A stretch of 12,669 nt of DNA, from positions 1 to 12,669 of the forward strand of contig CAURMH010000045.1 in NCBI GenBank assembly GCA_963525745.1, read 5' to 3'. The notes under the pieces are model-generated. The model saw only the letters and a program-made list of their open reading frames with translations, had not been told where the DNA came from and ran no database searches. The position numbers and the translations under genes are program-made. The DNA comes from CAURMH01 sp963525745. Its GTDB lineage: Bacteria; Pseudomonadota; Gammaproteobacteria; Enterobacterales; Pasteurellaceae. Positions 6,706 to 12,669 of the stretch are shown piece by piece; position 1 is the stretch's first letter, and the number at the start of each line of letters is the position of its first letter.

Positions 6706-7734
6706 ATGCGAGTATTAGGAATAGAGACGTCTTGTGATGAAACCGGCGTAGCCATTTATGACGAACGACAAGGGCTGATTGCAAACCAATTATACACCCA
6801 AATCGCTCTACATGCCGATTACGGCGGCGTGGTTCCGGAACTGGCTTCACGTGATCATATTCGCAAAACGGCGCCTTTAATTCAAGCGGCATTAAAGGAA
6901 GCGAATCTGACGCCTGCAGAGATCGACGGCGTGGCCTATACCGCCGGTCCCGGGTTGGTCGGCGCTTTATTGGTTGGGGCGACAATCGGTCGAACGCTGG
7001 CTTATGGCTGGAATGTGCCGGCGATTGCCGTACATCATATGGAAGGGCATTTACTGGCGCCGATGCTTGATGAAAATCGACCGCACTTTCCTTTTATTGC
7101 ATTACTTGTATCCGGCGGACATACCCAATTGGTTCGTGTTGACGGCTTAGGCAAATATGACGTCATCGGTGAATCTATCGATGACGCCGCAGGCGAAGCG
7201 TTTGACAAAACGGCTAAATTACTCGGGCTTGATTACCCGGGCGGGGCGGGGCTTTCCCGTTTGGCTGAAAACGGCACGCCCGACCGATTTATTTTTCCAC
7301 GCCCAATGACCGATCGGCCGGGGCTTGATTTCAGCTTCTCCGGGCTCAAAACGGCGGCGGCGAATGCGGTGAATTCAGCATTAAAAATGGAACCGACACT
7401 GACAGAACAAACAAAGGCCGATATAGCTTGCGGATTTCAGGCGGCCGTTATTGATACGCTGGTGCTCAAATGTAAGCGAGCGCTTAAGCAAACCGGCTAC
7501 CAACGTCTGGTTGTCGCCGGTGGCGTCAGTGCGAACAAAGCCTTACGGCAAGCCTTAGCAGAGTTAACGCACGACTTGCATGGCGAAGTGTTTTACCCGC
7601 CGCCGCAATTTTGTACGGATAACGGCGCGATGATTGCTTACGCCGGGTTACTGCGCTTAAAACAAGGACAGCATAATGACCTGTCTATCCATGTCAAACC
7701 GCGCTGGCCAATGGCGGATTTGGGCGCCATTTGA
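6706..7734 (+). CDS. tsaD: tRNA N6-threonylcarbamoyladenosine transferase TsaD
   Basis: A 342-residue protein of the Kae1/TsaD/YgjD (ASKHA fold) family. With TsaB and TsaE it transfers the threonylcarbamoyl group made by TsaC to A37 of tRNAs that read ANN codons. The start MRVLGIETSCDETGVAIYD is canonical. The metal site is seen as HHMEGH (His111 and His115) and the Asp in CTDNGAM (Asp305). Nucleotide-binding segments VSGGHTQL (136-143) and AGGVSANKAL (271-280) are also present. The reading frame stays open upstream to 6628, but the family start and conserved length put the true ATG at 6706, with only a weak AAGAG as ribosome binding site. The gene is divergent from rpsU as in many gammaproteobacteria and convergent with the corB-like gene. 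Confidence 0.97.
   Translation: MRVLGIETSCDETGVAIYDERQGLIANQLYTQIALHADYGGVVPELASRDHIRKTAPLIQAALKEANLTPAEIDGVAYTAGPGLVGALLVGATIGRTLAYGWNVPAIAVHHMEGHLLAPMLDENRPHFPFIALLVSGGHTQLVRVDGLGKYDVIGESIDDAAGEAFDKTAKLLGLDYPGGAGLSRLAENGTPDRFIFPRPMTDRPGLDFSFSGLKTAAANAVNSALKMEPTLTEQTKADIACGFQAAVIDTLVLKCKRALKQTGYQRLVVAGGVSANKALRQALAELTHDLHGEVFYPPPQFCTDNGAMIAYAGLLRLKQGQHNDLSIHVKPRWPMADLGAI
7080..7088 (-). repeat. DNA uptake signal core inside tsaD
   Basis: ACCGCACTT, the perfect complement of AAGTGCGGT, in a codon stretch giving RPHF, between two conserved motifs of TsaD. Confidence 0.85.
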
Positions 7735-7746
7735 ACAATTCGGTCT

Positions 7747-7760
7747 GGGTTTCAAAACCC
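7747..7760. terminator. Short inverted repeat between convergent tsaD and the corB-like gene
   Basis: GGGTTTCAAAACCC is a near-perfect 14-bp inverted repeat in the 49-bp convergent gap. A possible outer CGGT/ACCG extension exists, but there is no T-run in the + direction, so a shared or weak terminator is only a possibility. Confidence 0.3.
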
Positions 7761-7771
7761 TTGAAAAACCG

Positions 7772-7780
7772 ACCGCACTT
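7772..7780 (-). repeat. DNA uptake signal core between convergent genes
   Basis: ACCGCACTT lies directly before the stop of the corB-like gene, at the end of the convergent gap. Uptake sequences often occur at gene ends in this family. No inverted partner with full core is present. Confidence 0.85.
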
Positions 7781-7783
7781 GAC

Positions 7784-9046
7784 TTATCGTTTGATGACTT
7801 TAGCCTGTTTAATCATGTTATCGCTCACTTCAAGAATAGTGATTTGCAGGCCGTCGATTTCGCAAACGGTTCCTTCGGCAGGAATTTCTTCTAAATGTTC
7901 TAAAATTAAACCGTTAAAAGTTCGGGCTTCTTCCGTATCAAGATCCCAGTGAAACAATTTATTAAGTTCACGTAAATTAGCGGAACCATCAATGATAATT
8001 GAGCCGTCAGATTGTGTTGACACCTCTTGTTCGATGCTTGGCGCCATAGATGTGGTGAAATCTCCGACGATTTCTTCCAAAATATCTTCTAACGTAATTA
8101 ATCCCTTAATATCCCCGTATTCGTCCACCACCAAACCGAGACGCTCTTTATTCGTTCTAAAATTAGCCAACTGTGTTTTCAGCGGGGTTCCTTCCGGTAC
8201 AAAATAGACTTCATCTGCCGCACGGATCAGCGTTTCTTTGGTGAATTCATTCTTTTCCAGAAGTAAGCGAAAGGCCTCCCGTACACGCAAAATACCCAAC
8301 ACATTTTGATCCATATTGCCTTTGTACAGTACGATTCGGTTATGTGGTGCGTGATTAAGTTGCCGCATAATGGCTTTCCAGTCATCGTCAATATCAATAC
8401 CACCAATTTCATTACGCGGCACCATGATATCGTCTACGGTGACGGTTTCCATGTCTAAAATGGACAGTAACATTTGCGGATGTTGCTCATCCGGCGTGGC
8501 TTGTCCCGCTTCCGACACAATGCTACGCAGTTCTTCCCGACTAATCACTTGTTTTTGTAAATCCGGTTTTAGACCGATGATTCTCATTAAAGATTTTGTA
8601 AACAGGTTCATTACCCAGACAAGCGGGTAAAATAATTTAATAATAATGCTTAAAATATGGCTGGAAAAAAACGATACTTTTTCCGGATGCATGGCGGCGA
8701 CAGTTTTAGGGAAAATTTCTGAAAAAAGCAGCATGACGAAAGTTAACAATCCTGTTGCGATAGCCACGCCGGCATCACCGTATAAACGCATGCCGATCAT
8801 CGTTGCGATTGCAGAGGCGCTGATATTAACGAGGTTATTAAAAATGAGGATGAAGCTTAGCAGCGTATCGGGCTTTTCGAGCAATTTCTCTGCTTTTTGT
8901 GCACCACGATTACCTTGTTCCGCCAGAAAACGGAGGCGATATTTGTTCAAGGAGAGCAGCCCTGTTTCCGAGCCGGAGAAGTAGGCTGATAGAATTAAAC
9001 AAATGATGAGCGTAATAAACAACGTACTAAGGGGAATACTTTCCAA
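7784..9046 (-). CDS. CNNM/CorC-family membrane protein, YfjD (CorB)-like, transporter-associated
   Basis: A 420-residue protein aligning by eye along its length with E. coli YfjD/CorB. Residues 1 to about 190 are the DUF21/CNNM membrane domain, with hydrophobic segments at about 8-22, 62-85, 92-110 and 126-150 and the family patch SAYFSGSETGLLSL (20-33). Two CBS modules follow (about 205-265 with DDIMVPRNEI, and 270-330 with YFVPEGTPL and VDEYGDIKGLITLEDILEEIVG), then a CorC_HlyC domain (about 345-418). Relatives are implicated in Mg2+/Co2+ efflux or homeostasis; transport by this protein is inferred. The start is TTG at 9046: AAGGA lies seven bases before it and it gives the family N-terminus. 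It probably shares a transcript with the ypjD-like gene 85 bases upstream. Confidence 0.92.
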   Translation of the reverse strand: MESIPLSTLFITLIICLILSAYFSGSETGLLSLNKYRLRFLAEQGNRGAQKAEKLLEKPDTLLSFILIFNNLVNISASAIATMIGMRLYGDAGVAIATGLLTFVMLLFSEIFPKTVAAMHPEKVSFFSSHILSIIIKLFYPLVWVMNLFTKSLMRIIGLKPDLQKQVISREELRSIVSEAGQATPDEQHPQMLLSILDMETVTVDDIMVPRNEIGGIDIDDDWKAIMRQLNHAPHNRIVLYKGNMDQNVLGILRVREAFRLLLEKNEFTKETLIRAADEVYFVPEGTPLKTQLANFRTNKERLGLVVDEYGDIKGLITLEDILEEIVGDFTTSMAPSIEQEVSTQSDGSIIIDGSANLRELNKLFHWDLDTEEARTFNGLILEHLEEIPAEGTVCEIDGLQITILEVSDNMIKQAKVIKR

Positions 9047-9131
9047 GACAACATCCTTTTTATGGTTAAAAATAAAAAATGCGCCGAAACGAGCTGCACT
9101 TTTACCCGCCGATGGTAAGCCAATGTGAAAC

Positions 9132-9926
9132 TTAACCGATCAGTCGGCTACCGAAATAGCCTATTGTGAGCAGAATCATACCTGAAATTGAATAAATAAT
9201 CATCTTCTTTCCACGCCATACAAAATATTGGTGCCCTAAAATTGCGATACCGAACACAATCCACGCAACAAAGGAAAAAGCGGCTTTATGTAAATTTTCA
9301 AGATTAAGCGCTTGCGCCAAATGCCATGAACCGGAAATTAATGTTGCGGTGAGTAATATTTCCCCTGCAACAAACAGACGAAAAAAATGGCGTTCTACGG
9401 TTATTAACGGAGGAATTGCGGGAGAAAAATCCGTTTTTTTCAATTTTAATCGGCGGTCTATCCAAACCAATTGAACCGCATAGAGCATCGCGATAAAACA
9501 TACGGCATAGGTAAAAATCGATAAGCCGATATGAAACATCATGGTTGCATTTTGGTTTAGTAATTGAACCAGATGGCTGGGTATAAAGGTGGCGCCGACA
9601 AGGTTAATAATGGCGAAAGAATAGACGATAGGCAATAGCAACCATGCCGTAGAAAGCCGCAGTGTAGCGAACGTAGCAAGTATTGAAATCATTACGCTCA
9701 TTAAGGAGCCGATTTCCATTAGCGTAAAAGATTGCCCGCTAGCCAAATCAAATAAAAGTGGTTGGAGACTGACACAATGCAAAATGACGGCCAAAAGTGC
9801 GGTCAAAAAAAGAGGAATTTTTAATCCTTGTTGCGCGTTAATTTGCATGTTAAACAAAAACGGTACGATCAATAATAAATTTAATAAATAAAATAAAATT
9901 GAAAGAATAGCAAACCACATAATCAT
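9132..9926 (-). CDS. ypjD: YpjD-like inner membrane protein, cytochrome c assembly (CcsA-like) family
   Basis: About 264 residues forming eight predicted membrane segments (roughly 3-26, 38-60, 70-92, 94-116, 130-156, 182-205, 216-238, 243-262). It resembles E. coli YpjD in motifs such as SLMSVMIS, WLLLPIVYSFAIINL, HIGLSIFTYA and LGHQYFVWRGKK. The domain is related to CcsA/CcmC heme-handling proteins, but I do not see their tryptophan-rich WWD-type motif, so a role in cytochrome c maturation should not be assumed. Two nearby ATGs (9926 and 9920) are possible starts; neither has a strong ribosome binding site. The gene lies upstream of the corB-like gene and divergent from ffh, the same neighbourhood as in E. 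coli, where the pair has been linked to metal homeostasis. Confidence 0.88.
   Translation of the reverse strand: MIMWFAILSILFYLLNLLLIVPFLFNMQINAQQGLKIPLFLTALLAVILHCVSLQPLLFDLASGQSFTLMEIGSLMSVMISILATFATLRLSTAWLLLPIVYSFAIINLVGATFIPSHLVQLLNQNATMMFHIGLSIFTYAVCFIAMLYAVQLVWIDRRLKLKKTDFSPAIPPLITVERHFFRLFVAGEILLTATLISGSWHLAQALNLENLHKAAFSFVAWIVFGIAILGHQYFVWRGKKMIIYSISGMILLTIGYFGSRLIG
9795..9803 (+). repeat. DNA uptake signal core inside the ypjD-like gene
   Basis: Perfect AAGTGCGGT with extended form AAAAGTGCGGTCAAAAAAA, in the second membrane segment of the encoded protein. Confidence 0.9.
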
Positions 9927-9997
9927 TTTCTCTTATACAGGAACGCTTTCTATTTTAACGTCCTCCCTTTTAAATCGCTATAAATTTATTTAGCATG

Positions 9998-10025
9998 GTG
10001 AAAATTAAGCAAATATTAGTATAAT
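9998..10025 (+). promoter_or_regulatory. Probable ffh promoter
   Basis: GTGAAA (9998-10003, four of six -35 matches) and a perfect TATAAT (10020-10025) are spaced by 16 bases, 30 bases before the ffh ATG, in an AT-rich divergent gap. Confidence 0.6.
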
Positions 10026-10055
10026 TAAGAAAATCTTGTAAAAATAGGGATTAAA

Positions 10056-11435
10056 ATGTTTGATAATTTATCCGATCGCCTTTCCAAAACCCTACGCAAC
10101 ATCAGCGGACGCGGGCGTTTAACCGAAGACAACATTAAAGAAACCTTGCGCGAAGTGCGCATGGCATTGCTGGAAGCCGACGTGGCATTGCCGGTGGTGC
10201 GCGATTTTATTAATAAAGTGAAAGAACGCGCCATTGGTGCAGAAGTGAACAAAAGCCTGACTCCGGGTCAGGAATTCGTCAAAATCGTGCAAGCCGAATT
10301 GGAAGTGGCAATGGGCGAAGCCAATGAAAGCCTGAATCTAGCGACTCAACCGCCGGCTGTCATTTTGATGGCGGGTCTGCAAGGGGCGGGTAAAACCACC
10401 AGCGTGGGGAAACTGGCGAAATTCCTGCGCGAACGCCATAAAAAGAAAGTGTTGGTGGTCTCTGCCGACGTTTACCGACCTGCTGCGATCAAGCAGTTGG
10501 AAACCCTTGCCCAAGGCGTGAACGCGGATTTCTTCCCGTCCGACGTGAAACAAAAACCGGTGGATATTGCCAAAGCCGCATTGGCGGAAGCCAAACTGAA
10601 ATTCTACGATGTGTTAATTGTCGATACGGCGGGTCGTTTGCACGTTGACAACGAAATGATGGATGAAATCAAACAGGTTCATGCGGCGTTAAATCCGATT
10701 GAAACCCTATTCACCGTGGATGCCATGACCGGTCAGGATGCGGCGAATACGGCAAAAGCGTTCAATGAAGCGCTCCCGCTGACCGGTGTGATTCTCACTA
10801 AAGTGGACGGCGACGCGCGCGGCGGTGCAGCGTTATCCATTCGCCAAATTACCGGCAAGCCGATTAAATTCCTCGGGGTAGGCGAAAAAAACGATGCGCT
10901 GGAGCCCTTCCATCCCGATCGTATTGCATCACGTATTCTCGGCATGGGTGACGTGCTTTCCCTGATTGAAGACTTGGAACGCTCCGTTGACCGTGAAAAA
11001 GCGGAAAAGATAGCGCAAAAATTCAAAAAAGGCGACGATTTTACGCTGGAAGATTTCCGCGAACAATTACGCGAAATGAAGAGAATGGGTGGCATGATGT
11101 CCATGTTGGAAAAATTGCCGGGCGCAAAAAACTTACCGGATCATGTGAAAAATCAGGTGGACGACAAAATGTTTAATAAGCTGGAAGCTATCATCAACTC
11201 CATGACCTTAAAAGAACGCGCTAACCCAGACATGATCAAAGGCTCCCGCCGCCGCCGTATTGCCCTCGGCTCCGGCACGCAGGTGCAGGATGTGAACAAG
11301 TTGCTCAAACAATTCGACGAAATGCAACGCATGATGAAGAAAATGCGTAAAGGCGGCATGGCAAAAATGATGCGCGGTATGCAAGGCTTAATAGGCGGCG
11401 GACTTGGCGGATTAGGCGGAATGTTTAGACGTTAG
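10056..11435 (+). CDS. ffh: Signal recognition particle protein Ffh (SRP54 homologue)
   Basis: A 459-residue GTPase that with 4.5S RNA binds signal sequences of nascent membrane proteins and delivers them to FtsY at the inner membrane. The N-terminal four-helix bundle (about 1-90) is followed by the G domain: P-loop GLQGAGKTT (107-115), ADVYRPAAIKQL (137-148), DTAGR (190-194), TKVDGD (248-253) and GVGEK (274-278). The M domain (from about 300) is methionine-rich (KRMGGMMSMLEKLPG, MQRMMKKMRKGGMAKMMRGM) and includes the RNA-binding SRRRRIALGSG segment. The tail is a flexible GGGLGGLGGMF stretch. The ATG at 10056 has AGGGA upstream. Codons look more GC-rich and regular than in the neighbouring membrane genes, as expected of a well-expressed gene. 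Length is normal (453 in E. coli). Confidence 0.98.
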   Translation: MFDNLSDRLSKTLRNISGRGRLTEDNIKETLREVRMALLEADVALPVVRDFINKVKERAIGAEVNKSLTPGQEFVKIVQAELEVAMGEANESLNLATQPPAVILMAGLQGAGKTTSVGKLAKFLRERHKKKVLVVSADVYRPAAIKQLETLAQGVNADFFPSDVKQKPVDIAKAALAEAKLKFYDVLIVDTAGRLHVDNEMMDEIKQVHAALNPIETLFTVDAMTGQDAANTAKAFNEALPLTGVILTKVDGDARGGAALSIRQITGKPIKFLGVGEKNDALEPFHPDRIASRILGMGDVLSLIEDLERSVDREKAEKIAQKFKKGDDFTLEDFREQLREMKRMGGMMSMLEKLPGAKNLPDHVKNQVDDKMFNKLEAIINSMTLKERANPDMIKGSRRRRIALGSGTQVQDVNKLLKQFDEMQRMMKKMRKGGMAKMMRGMQGLIGGGLGGLGGMFRR

Positions 11436-11528
11436 TTGACGCGGAGAAAAGAAGAGAAAACGGAGAAATAAGCCCTTTATGCGGTTTCCCATGGGCGCGA
11501 TTTCAGCCGCACATAACAGCAATACAGC

Positions 11529-11541
11529 AGGTGCGGTCGAT
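11529..11541 (+). repeat. Degenerate uptake sequence before the 111-residue gene
   Basis: AGGTGCGGTCGATTTTT starts here: one mismatch to the uptake core, with the usual T-rich tail. The 148-bp gap between ffh and the next gene shows no convincing rho-independent terminator; a TTATGCGG/CCGCACATAA pairing (about 11478-11515) has a bulge and no T-run. Confidence 0.5.
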
Positions 11542-11583
11542 TTTTAATGAATTTCAATATTGTGAATTTATTATCGTAACATT

Positions 11584-11919
11584 ATGCAAAATCCATTTTC
11601 GGCAAACTGGACGGCAAAAGGCAATACGCTTTGTCTGGGACATTGGGAAATTACCTATCGCGGCTTACCGCTGACACTTCCGGTTGGGCGGCTGGATAAA
11701 GATATGGGAACGCAGAATATTTATAACTTTATTGATCCTAATGATGAACTTTATCGCGAAGGACTGGGTGAAGACGATTGGATTGTTGAAAATATCGATT
11801 GGTTATCCGATGTTTTCATTCAACATGATATTCCGCTGGAGGAAGAAAATATGCGCGCATTTTATCAAGCCGTTAATGCGCAAGACTGGCGTTGCGGCAG
11901 CTGCGGAGGGTGCATTTAG
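11584..11919 (+). CDS. Unrecognised 111-residue protein with cysteine-rich C-terminal tail
   Basis: I do not recognise this family. The protein is acidic and soluble-looking, without signal peptide or membrane segment. It has a compact start (NPFSANWTAKGNTLCLGHWEI), a YRGLPLTLPVGRLDKDMGT segment, a helical acidic middle (DPNDELYREGLGEDDW) and an LEEENMRAFYQAVNA helix. It ends in DWRCGSCGGCI, placing three cysteines in a C-x2-C-x2-C array four residues from the end. That tail could bind a metal or Fe-S cluster, or be a redox or modification site, but nothing here proves it. Start at ATG 11584; no clear ribosome binding site, so the start is less certain. The coherent protein-like composition and a downstream terminator-like structure argue that it is real. 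It may be read from its own promoter or through from ffh. Confidence 0.7.
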   Translation: MQNPFSANWTAKGNTLCLGHWEITYRGLPLTLPVGRLDKDMGTQNIYNFIDPNDELYREGLGEDDWIVENIDWLSDVFIQHDIPLEEENMRAFYQAVNAQDWRCGSCGGCI

Positions 11920-11954
11920 TCATACCTCAAATAATGCCTGAAAAATTGAGTCAC

Positions 11955-11967
11955 AAAAACTGCGGTC
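11955..11967 (+). terminator. Left arm of an uptake-sequence terminator split by the IS remnant
   Basis: AAAAACTGCGGTC is an uptake sequence with one core mismatch, 36 bases after the 111-residue gene. Its inverse partner ACCGCACTTTTTT lies at 12446-12458. Without the IS and one copy of the AAAT duplication, the arms would be seven bases apart, forming a 12-position stem with one C-C mismatch and a terminal T-run. Confidence 0.7.
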
Positions 11968-12004
11968 AAATTGATCTGCCCCCAAAAATCCGGACGATTA
12001 ATTC

Positions 12005-12048
12005 AAGGACTGACAACGATATTATATCGGACTCAGTCCTTTTAATTT
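12005..12048 (+). terminator. Palindrome with downstream T-run inside the IS remnant
   Basis: AAGGACTGA (12005-12013) and TCAGTCCTT (12033-12041) are perfect inverse repeats. They enclose a second inverse pair, CGATAT/ATATCG (12017-12022 and 12024-12029), with 3-base internal loops. On the + strand the stem runs into TTTTAATTT, a plausible rho-independent terminator for the 111-residue gene. On the minus strand no T-run follows. It could instead be a leftover of a frameshift or end structure of the original IS. Confidence 0.55.
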
Positions 12049-12383
12049 CAGTTGCTTGGCTTCGTCCTGAAGTCTGAGCCTTCTCAACTCCTTTAGGTAA
12101 GCCACCTCTACTTCAAGCTGTAAAATTCTCAGACGCAACCAGTCTTCTTCTGTTTTGGGTGGCGGTGGCATTTGGCATATTTCGGTTTCATAGGCGGTCG
12201 TCCTGATGGTTTGCGGGGAATAAGTCCTTTTATGTCACTTTTTTCAAACCGTTTCAACCACGTTCCGACTAAGGCGTTGGAAGGAATATTGTAAAAACGC
12301 GCGGCTTCTCTGATACTCATTTCTCTATTTAAGATAGGTCGGAGAATTTGTAATTTAAATTCTGTTGTGTAGTGTTTACCCAT
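12022..12383 (-). pseudogene. IS3-family orfA (transposase helix-turn-helix subunit), frameshifted
   Basis: The first frame starts at ATG 12383 (MGKHYTTEFKLQIL), with GAGGTG in ribosome-binding position. It encodes a helix-turn-helix (SIREAARFYNIPSNALVGTW, about residues 22-41), then GLIPRKPSGRPPMKPKYAK. At the A-run 12173-12171 it shifts frame: the zero frame degenerates (CHRHPKQ) and stops at 12129. The other frame continues as MPPPPKTEEDWLRLRILQL and a leucine-rich helix (EVEVAYLKELRRLRLQDEA) to a stop at 12022. One missing A restores a single reading frame of about 120 residues, so this is a recent frameshift. IS3-family OrfA proteins bind the element ends and normally join OrfB by programmed frameshifting; orfB is gone here. 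Frame continuity and composition give good confidence. Confidence 0.85.
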
Positions 12384-12445
12384 AAAAATCTGCACCTCAA
12401 TTGTTGGTTTGTTGAGTCCAACTTTTGGGGTGCAGATCAAAATTC

Positions 12446-12458
12446 ACCGCACTTTTTT
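12446..12458 (-). terminator. Right arm of the split uptake-sequence terminator (perfect uptake core)
   Basis: ACCGCACTT (12446-12454) is a perfect complement of AAGTGCGGT, followed by more T residues. It directly follows the right AAAT duplication of the IS remnant and is the inverse partner of 11955-11967. Confidence 0.75.
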
Positions 12459-12532
12459 ATTTCTTTCATACTAAAACAATTTTATTCTTCTAACCCACAC
12501 TTCAATCTTACACAAGTTACTCATTTTTAAAA

Positions 12533-12561
12533 TTGTTATTTACATAATACTCAAGTAAAAT
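12533..12561 (+). promoter_or_regulatory. Promoter for the heptanucleotide-repeat gene
   Basis: TTGTTA (12533-12538; four of six) and TAAAAT (12556-12561; five of six) are separated by exactly 17 bases. Transcription would start about 35 bases before the ATG at 12603. A 7-bp inverted repeat AAAATTT/AAATTTT (12557-12572) overlaps the -10 region, and GTTACTCAT is repeated at 12516 and 12580; both could be chance in AT-rich DNA. Confidence 0.55.
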
Positions 12562-12602
12562 TTCAAAATTTTATTCATCGTTACTCATCTAAGGTTCTTA
12601 TA

Positions 12603-12669
12603 ATGAAAATCAGCAATCAGCAATCAGCAATCAGCAATCAGCAATCAGCAATCAGCAATCAGCAATCAG
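12603..12669 (+). CDS. Start of a probable phase-variable gene, cut by window edge
   Basis: The frame opens at ATG 12603 with AAGG eight bases upstream, then AAA, then a 7-base repeat tract to the end of the window. The visible protein is MKISNQQSAISNQQSAISNQ and so on: a 7-residue cycle ISNQQSA generated by three nucleotide units. Because 7 is not a multiple of 3, gain or loss of one unit by slippage changes the downstream frame. All three forward frames of the tract are open, while every reverse frame meets TGA, so coding on this strand is favoured. Intragenic tracts like this switch surface proteins, glycosyltransferases or DNA methyltransferases in Pasteurellaceae. The rest of the gene is outside the window, so its product is unknown. 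Confidence 0.65.
   Translation, partial: MKISNQQSAISNQQSAISNQQS
12608..12669 (+). repeat. Heptanucleotide tandem repeat (AATCAGC), at least 8 copies
   Basis: Eight complete, perfect AATCAGC units (12608-12663) plus six bases of a ninth reach the window end, so the true copy number is higher or unknown. The lack of any imperfect unit suggests frequent length change by slipped-strand mispairing. Confidence 0.95.

Larger units (their letters stand above)
11972..12439 (-). mobile_element. Internally deleted IS3-family (IS150-like) element, 468 bp
   Basis: Both ends are present. The inverted repeats 11972-11995 and 12416-12439 begin TGATCTGC, match at 19 of 24 positions and start with TG/CA as IS3-family ends do. 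They are flanked by AAAT on both sides (11968-11971 and 12440-12443), consistent with a 4-bp target duplication. Inside is only a frameshifted first open reading frame; the integrase-encoding orfB of about 800 bases is absent, so the copy cannot move by itself. Full-length relatives are about 1.2-1.4 kb. The retained ends could still be mobilised by a functional copy elsewhere. Confidence 0.85.

Noticed and set aside
8646..8984. Plus-strand ORF of 112 codons opposite the corB-like gene
   Set aside because: It is antisense to a well-conserved membrane domain, has no recognisable motif and is explained as a shadow frame.
10733..11104. Minus-strand ORF of 123 codons opposite ffh
   Set aside because: It lies antisense to the Ffh G and M domains and its serine/proline/arginine-rich composition is that of a shadow frame.
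11478..11515. Terminator after ffh formed by TTATGCGG and CCGCACATAA
   Set aside because: The stem is short with a two-base bulge and a long loop, and no T-run follows; support is insufficient.
12171..12173. Programmed -1 frameshift within orfA
   Set aside because: The site GCCAAAT is not a usual slippery heptamer, and it falls within the coding part of orfA rather than at an orfA/orfB junction. A lost base in the A-run explains it more simply.
12384..12440. Upstream extension of orfA to a TTG at 12440
   Set aside because: That extension translates the terminal inverted repeat of the IS. The ATG at 12383 has a ribosome binding site and gives a family-like N-terminus.
12608..12669. CRISPR array
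   Set aside because: The repeats are 7 bases long, perfect and directly adjacent, with no spacers. This is a simple tandem tract.

Overview
The window looks like chromosomal DNA from a member of the Pasteurellaceae of the Haemophilus/Aggregatibacter type. Two things point there. The 9-base DNA uptake signal core AAGTGCGGT (or its complement) occurs eight times without mismatch in 12.7 kb, often in the longer form AAAGTGCGGTC followed by a T-rich stretch. The housekeeping proteins also closely resemble gammaproteobacterial versions. The sequence does not fix the species; Aggregatibacter is my best guess.

Layout, left to right. (1) Positions 1-1136, minus strand: a tight three-gene set. It holds a heme-binding beta-barrel (nitrobindin-like) protein, a small single-cysteine glutaredoxin-like protein whose start overlaps the previous stop by one base, and the first 74 codons of a secreted histidine acid phosphatase that runs off the left edge. 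(2) 1272-2177, minus: glyQ, the alpha chain of glycyl-tRNA synthetase, with its own promoter. (3) 2297-6498, minus: the classic macromolecular synthesis operon rpsU-dnaG-rpoD, with a hairpin between rpsU and dnaG, a possible extra promoter before rpoD and a strong terminator after it. (4) 6706-7734, plus: tsaD, divergent from rpsU as in E. coli. (5) 7784-9926, minus: ypjD-type and yfjD/CorB-type membrane protein genes, divergent from ffh (10056-11435, plus); this grouping also occurs in E. coli. (6) 11584-11919, plus: an unrecognised 111-residue protein with a cysteine-rich tail. (7) 11972-12439: a 468-bp internally deleted IS3-family element with both terminal inverted repeats and a 4-bp target duplication. 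(8) 12533 to the right edge: a promoter, a ribosome binding site and the start of an open reading frame made of 7-base repeats, probably a phase-variable gene.

Most of the window is conserved core: initiation of translation, replication and transcription (rpsU, dnaG, rpoD), tRNA charging and modification (glyQ, tsaD) and membrane protein targeting (ffh). The interesting part is the last 750 bases. The IS remnant sits in the loop between two inverted uptake sequences that would have formed a terminator hairpin before the insertion. About 145 bases beyond this disrupted site is the tract of at least eight AATCAGC units. It begins one codon after an ATG and remains open in all three forward frames, as expected of a contingency-locus switch. 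The identity of the switched gene lies outside the window.
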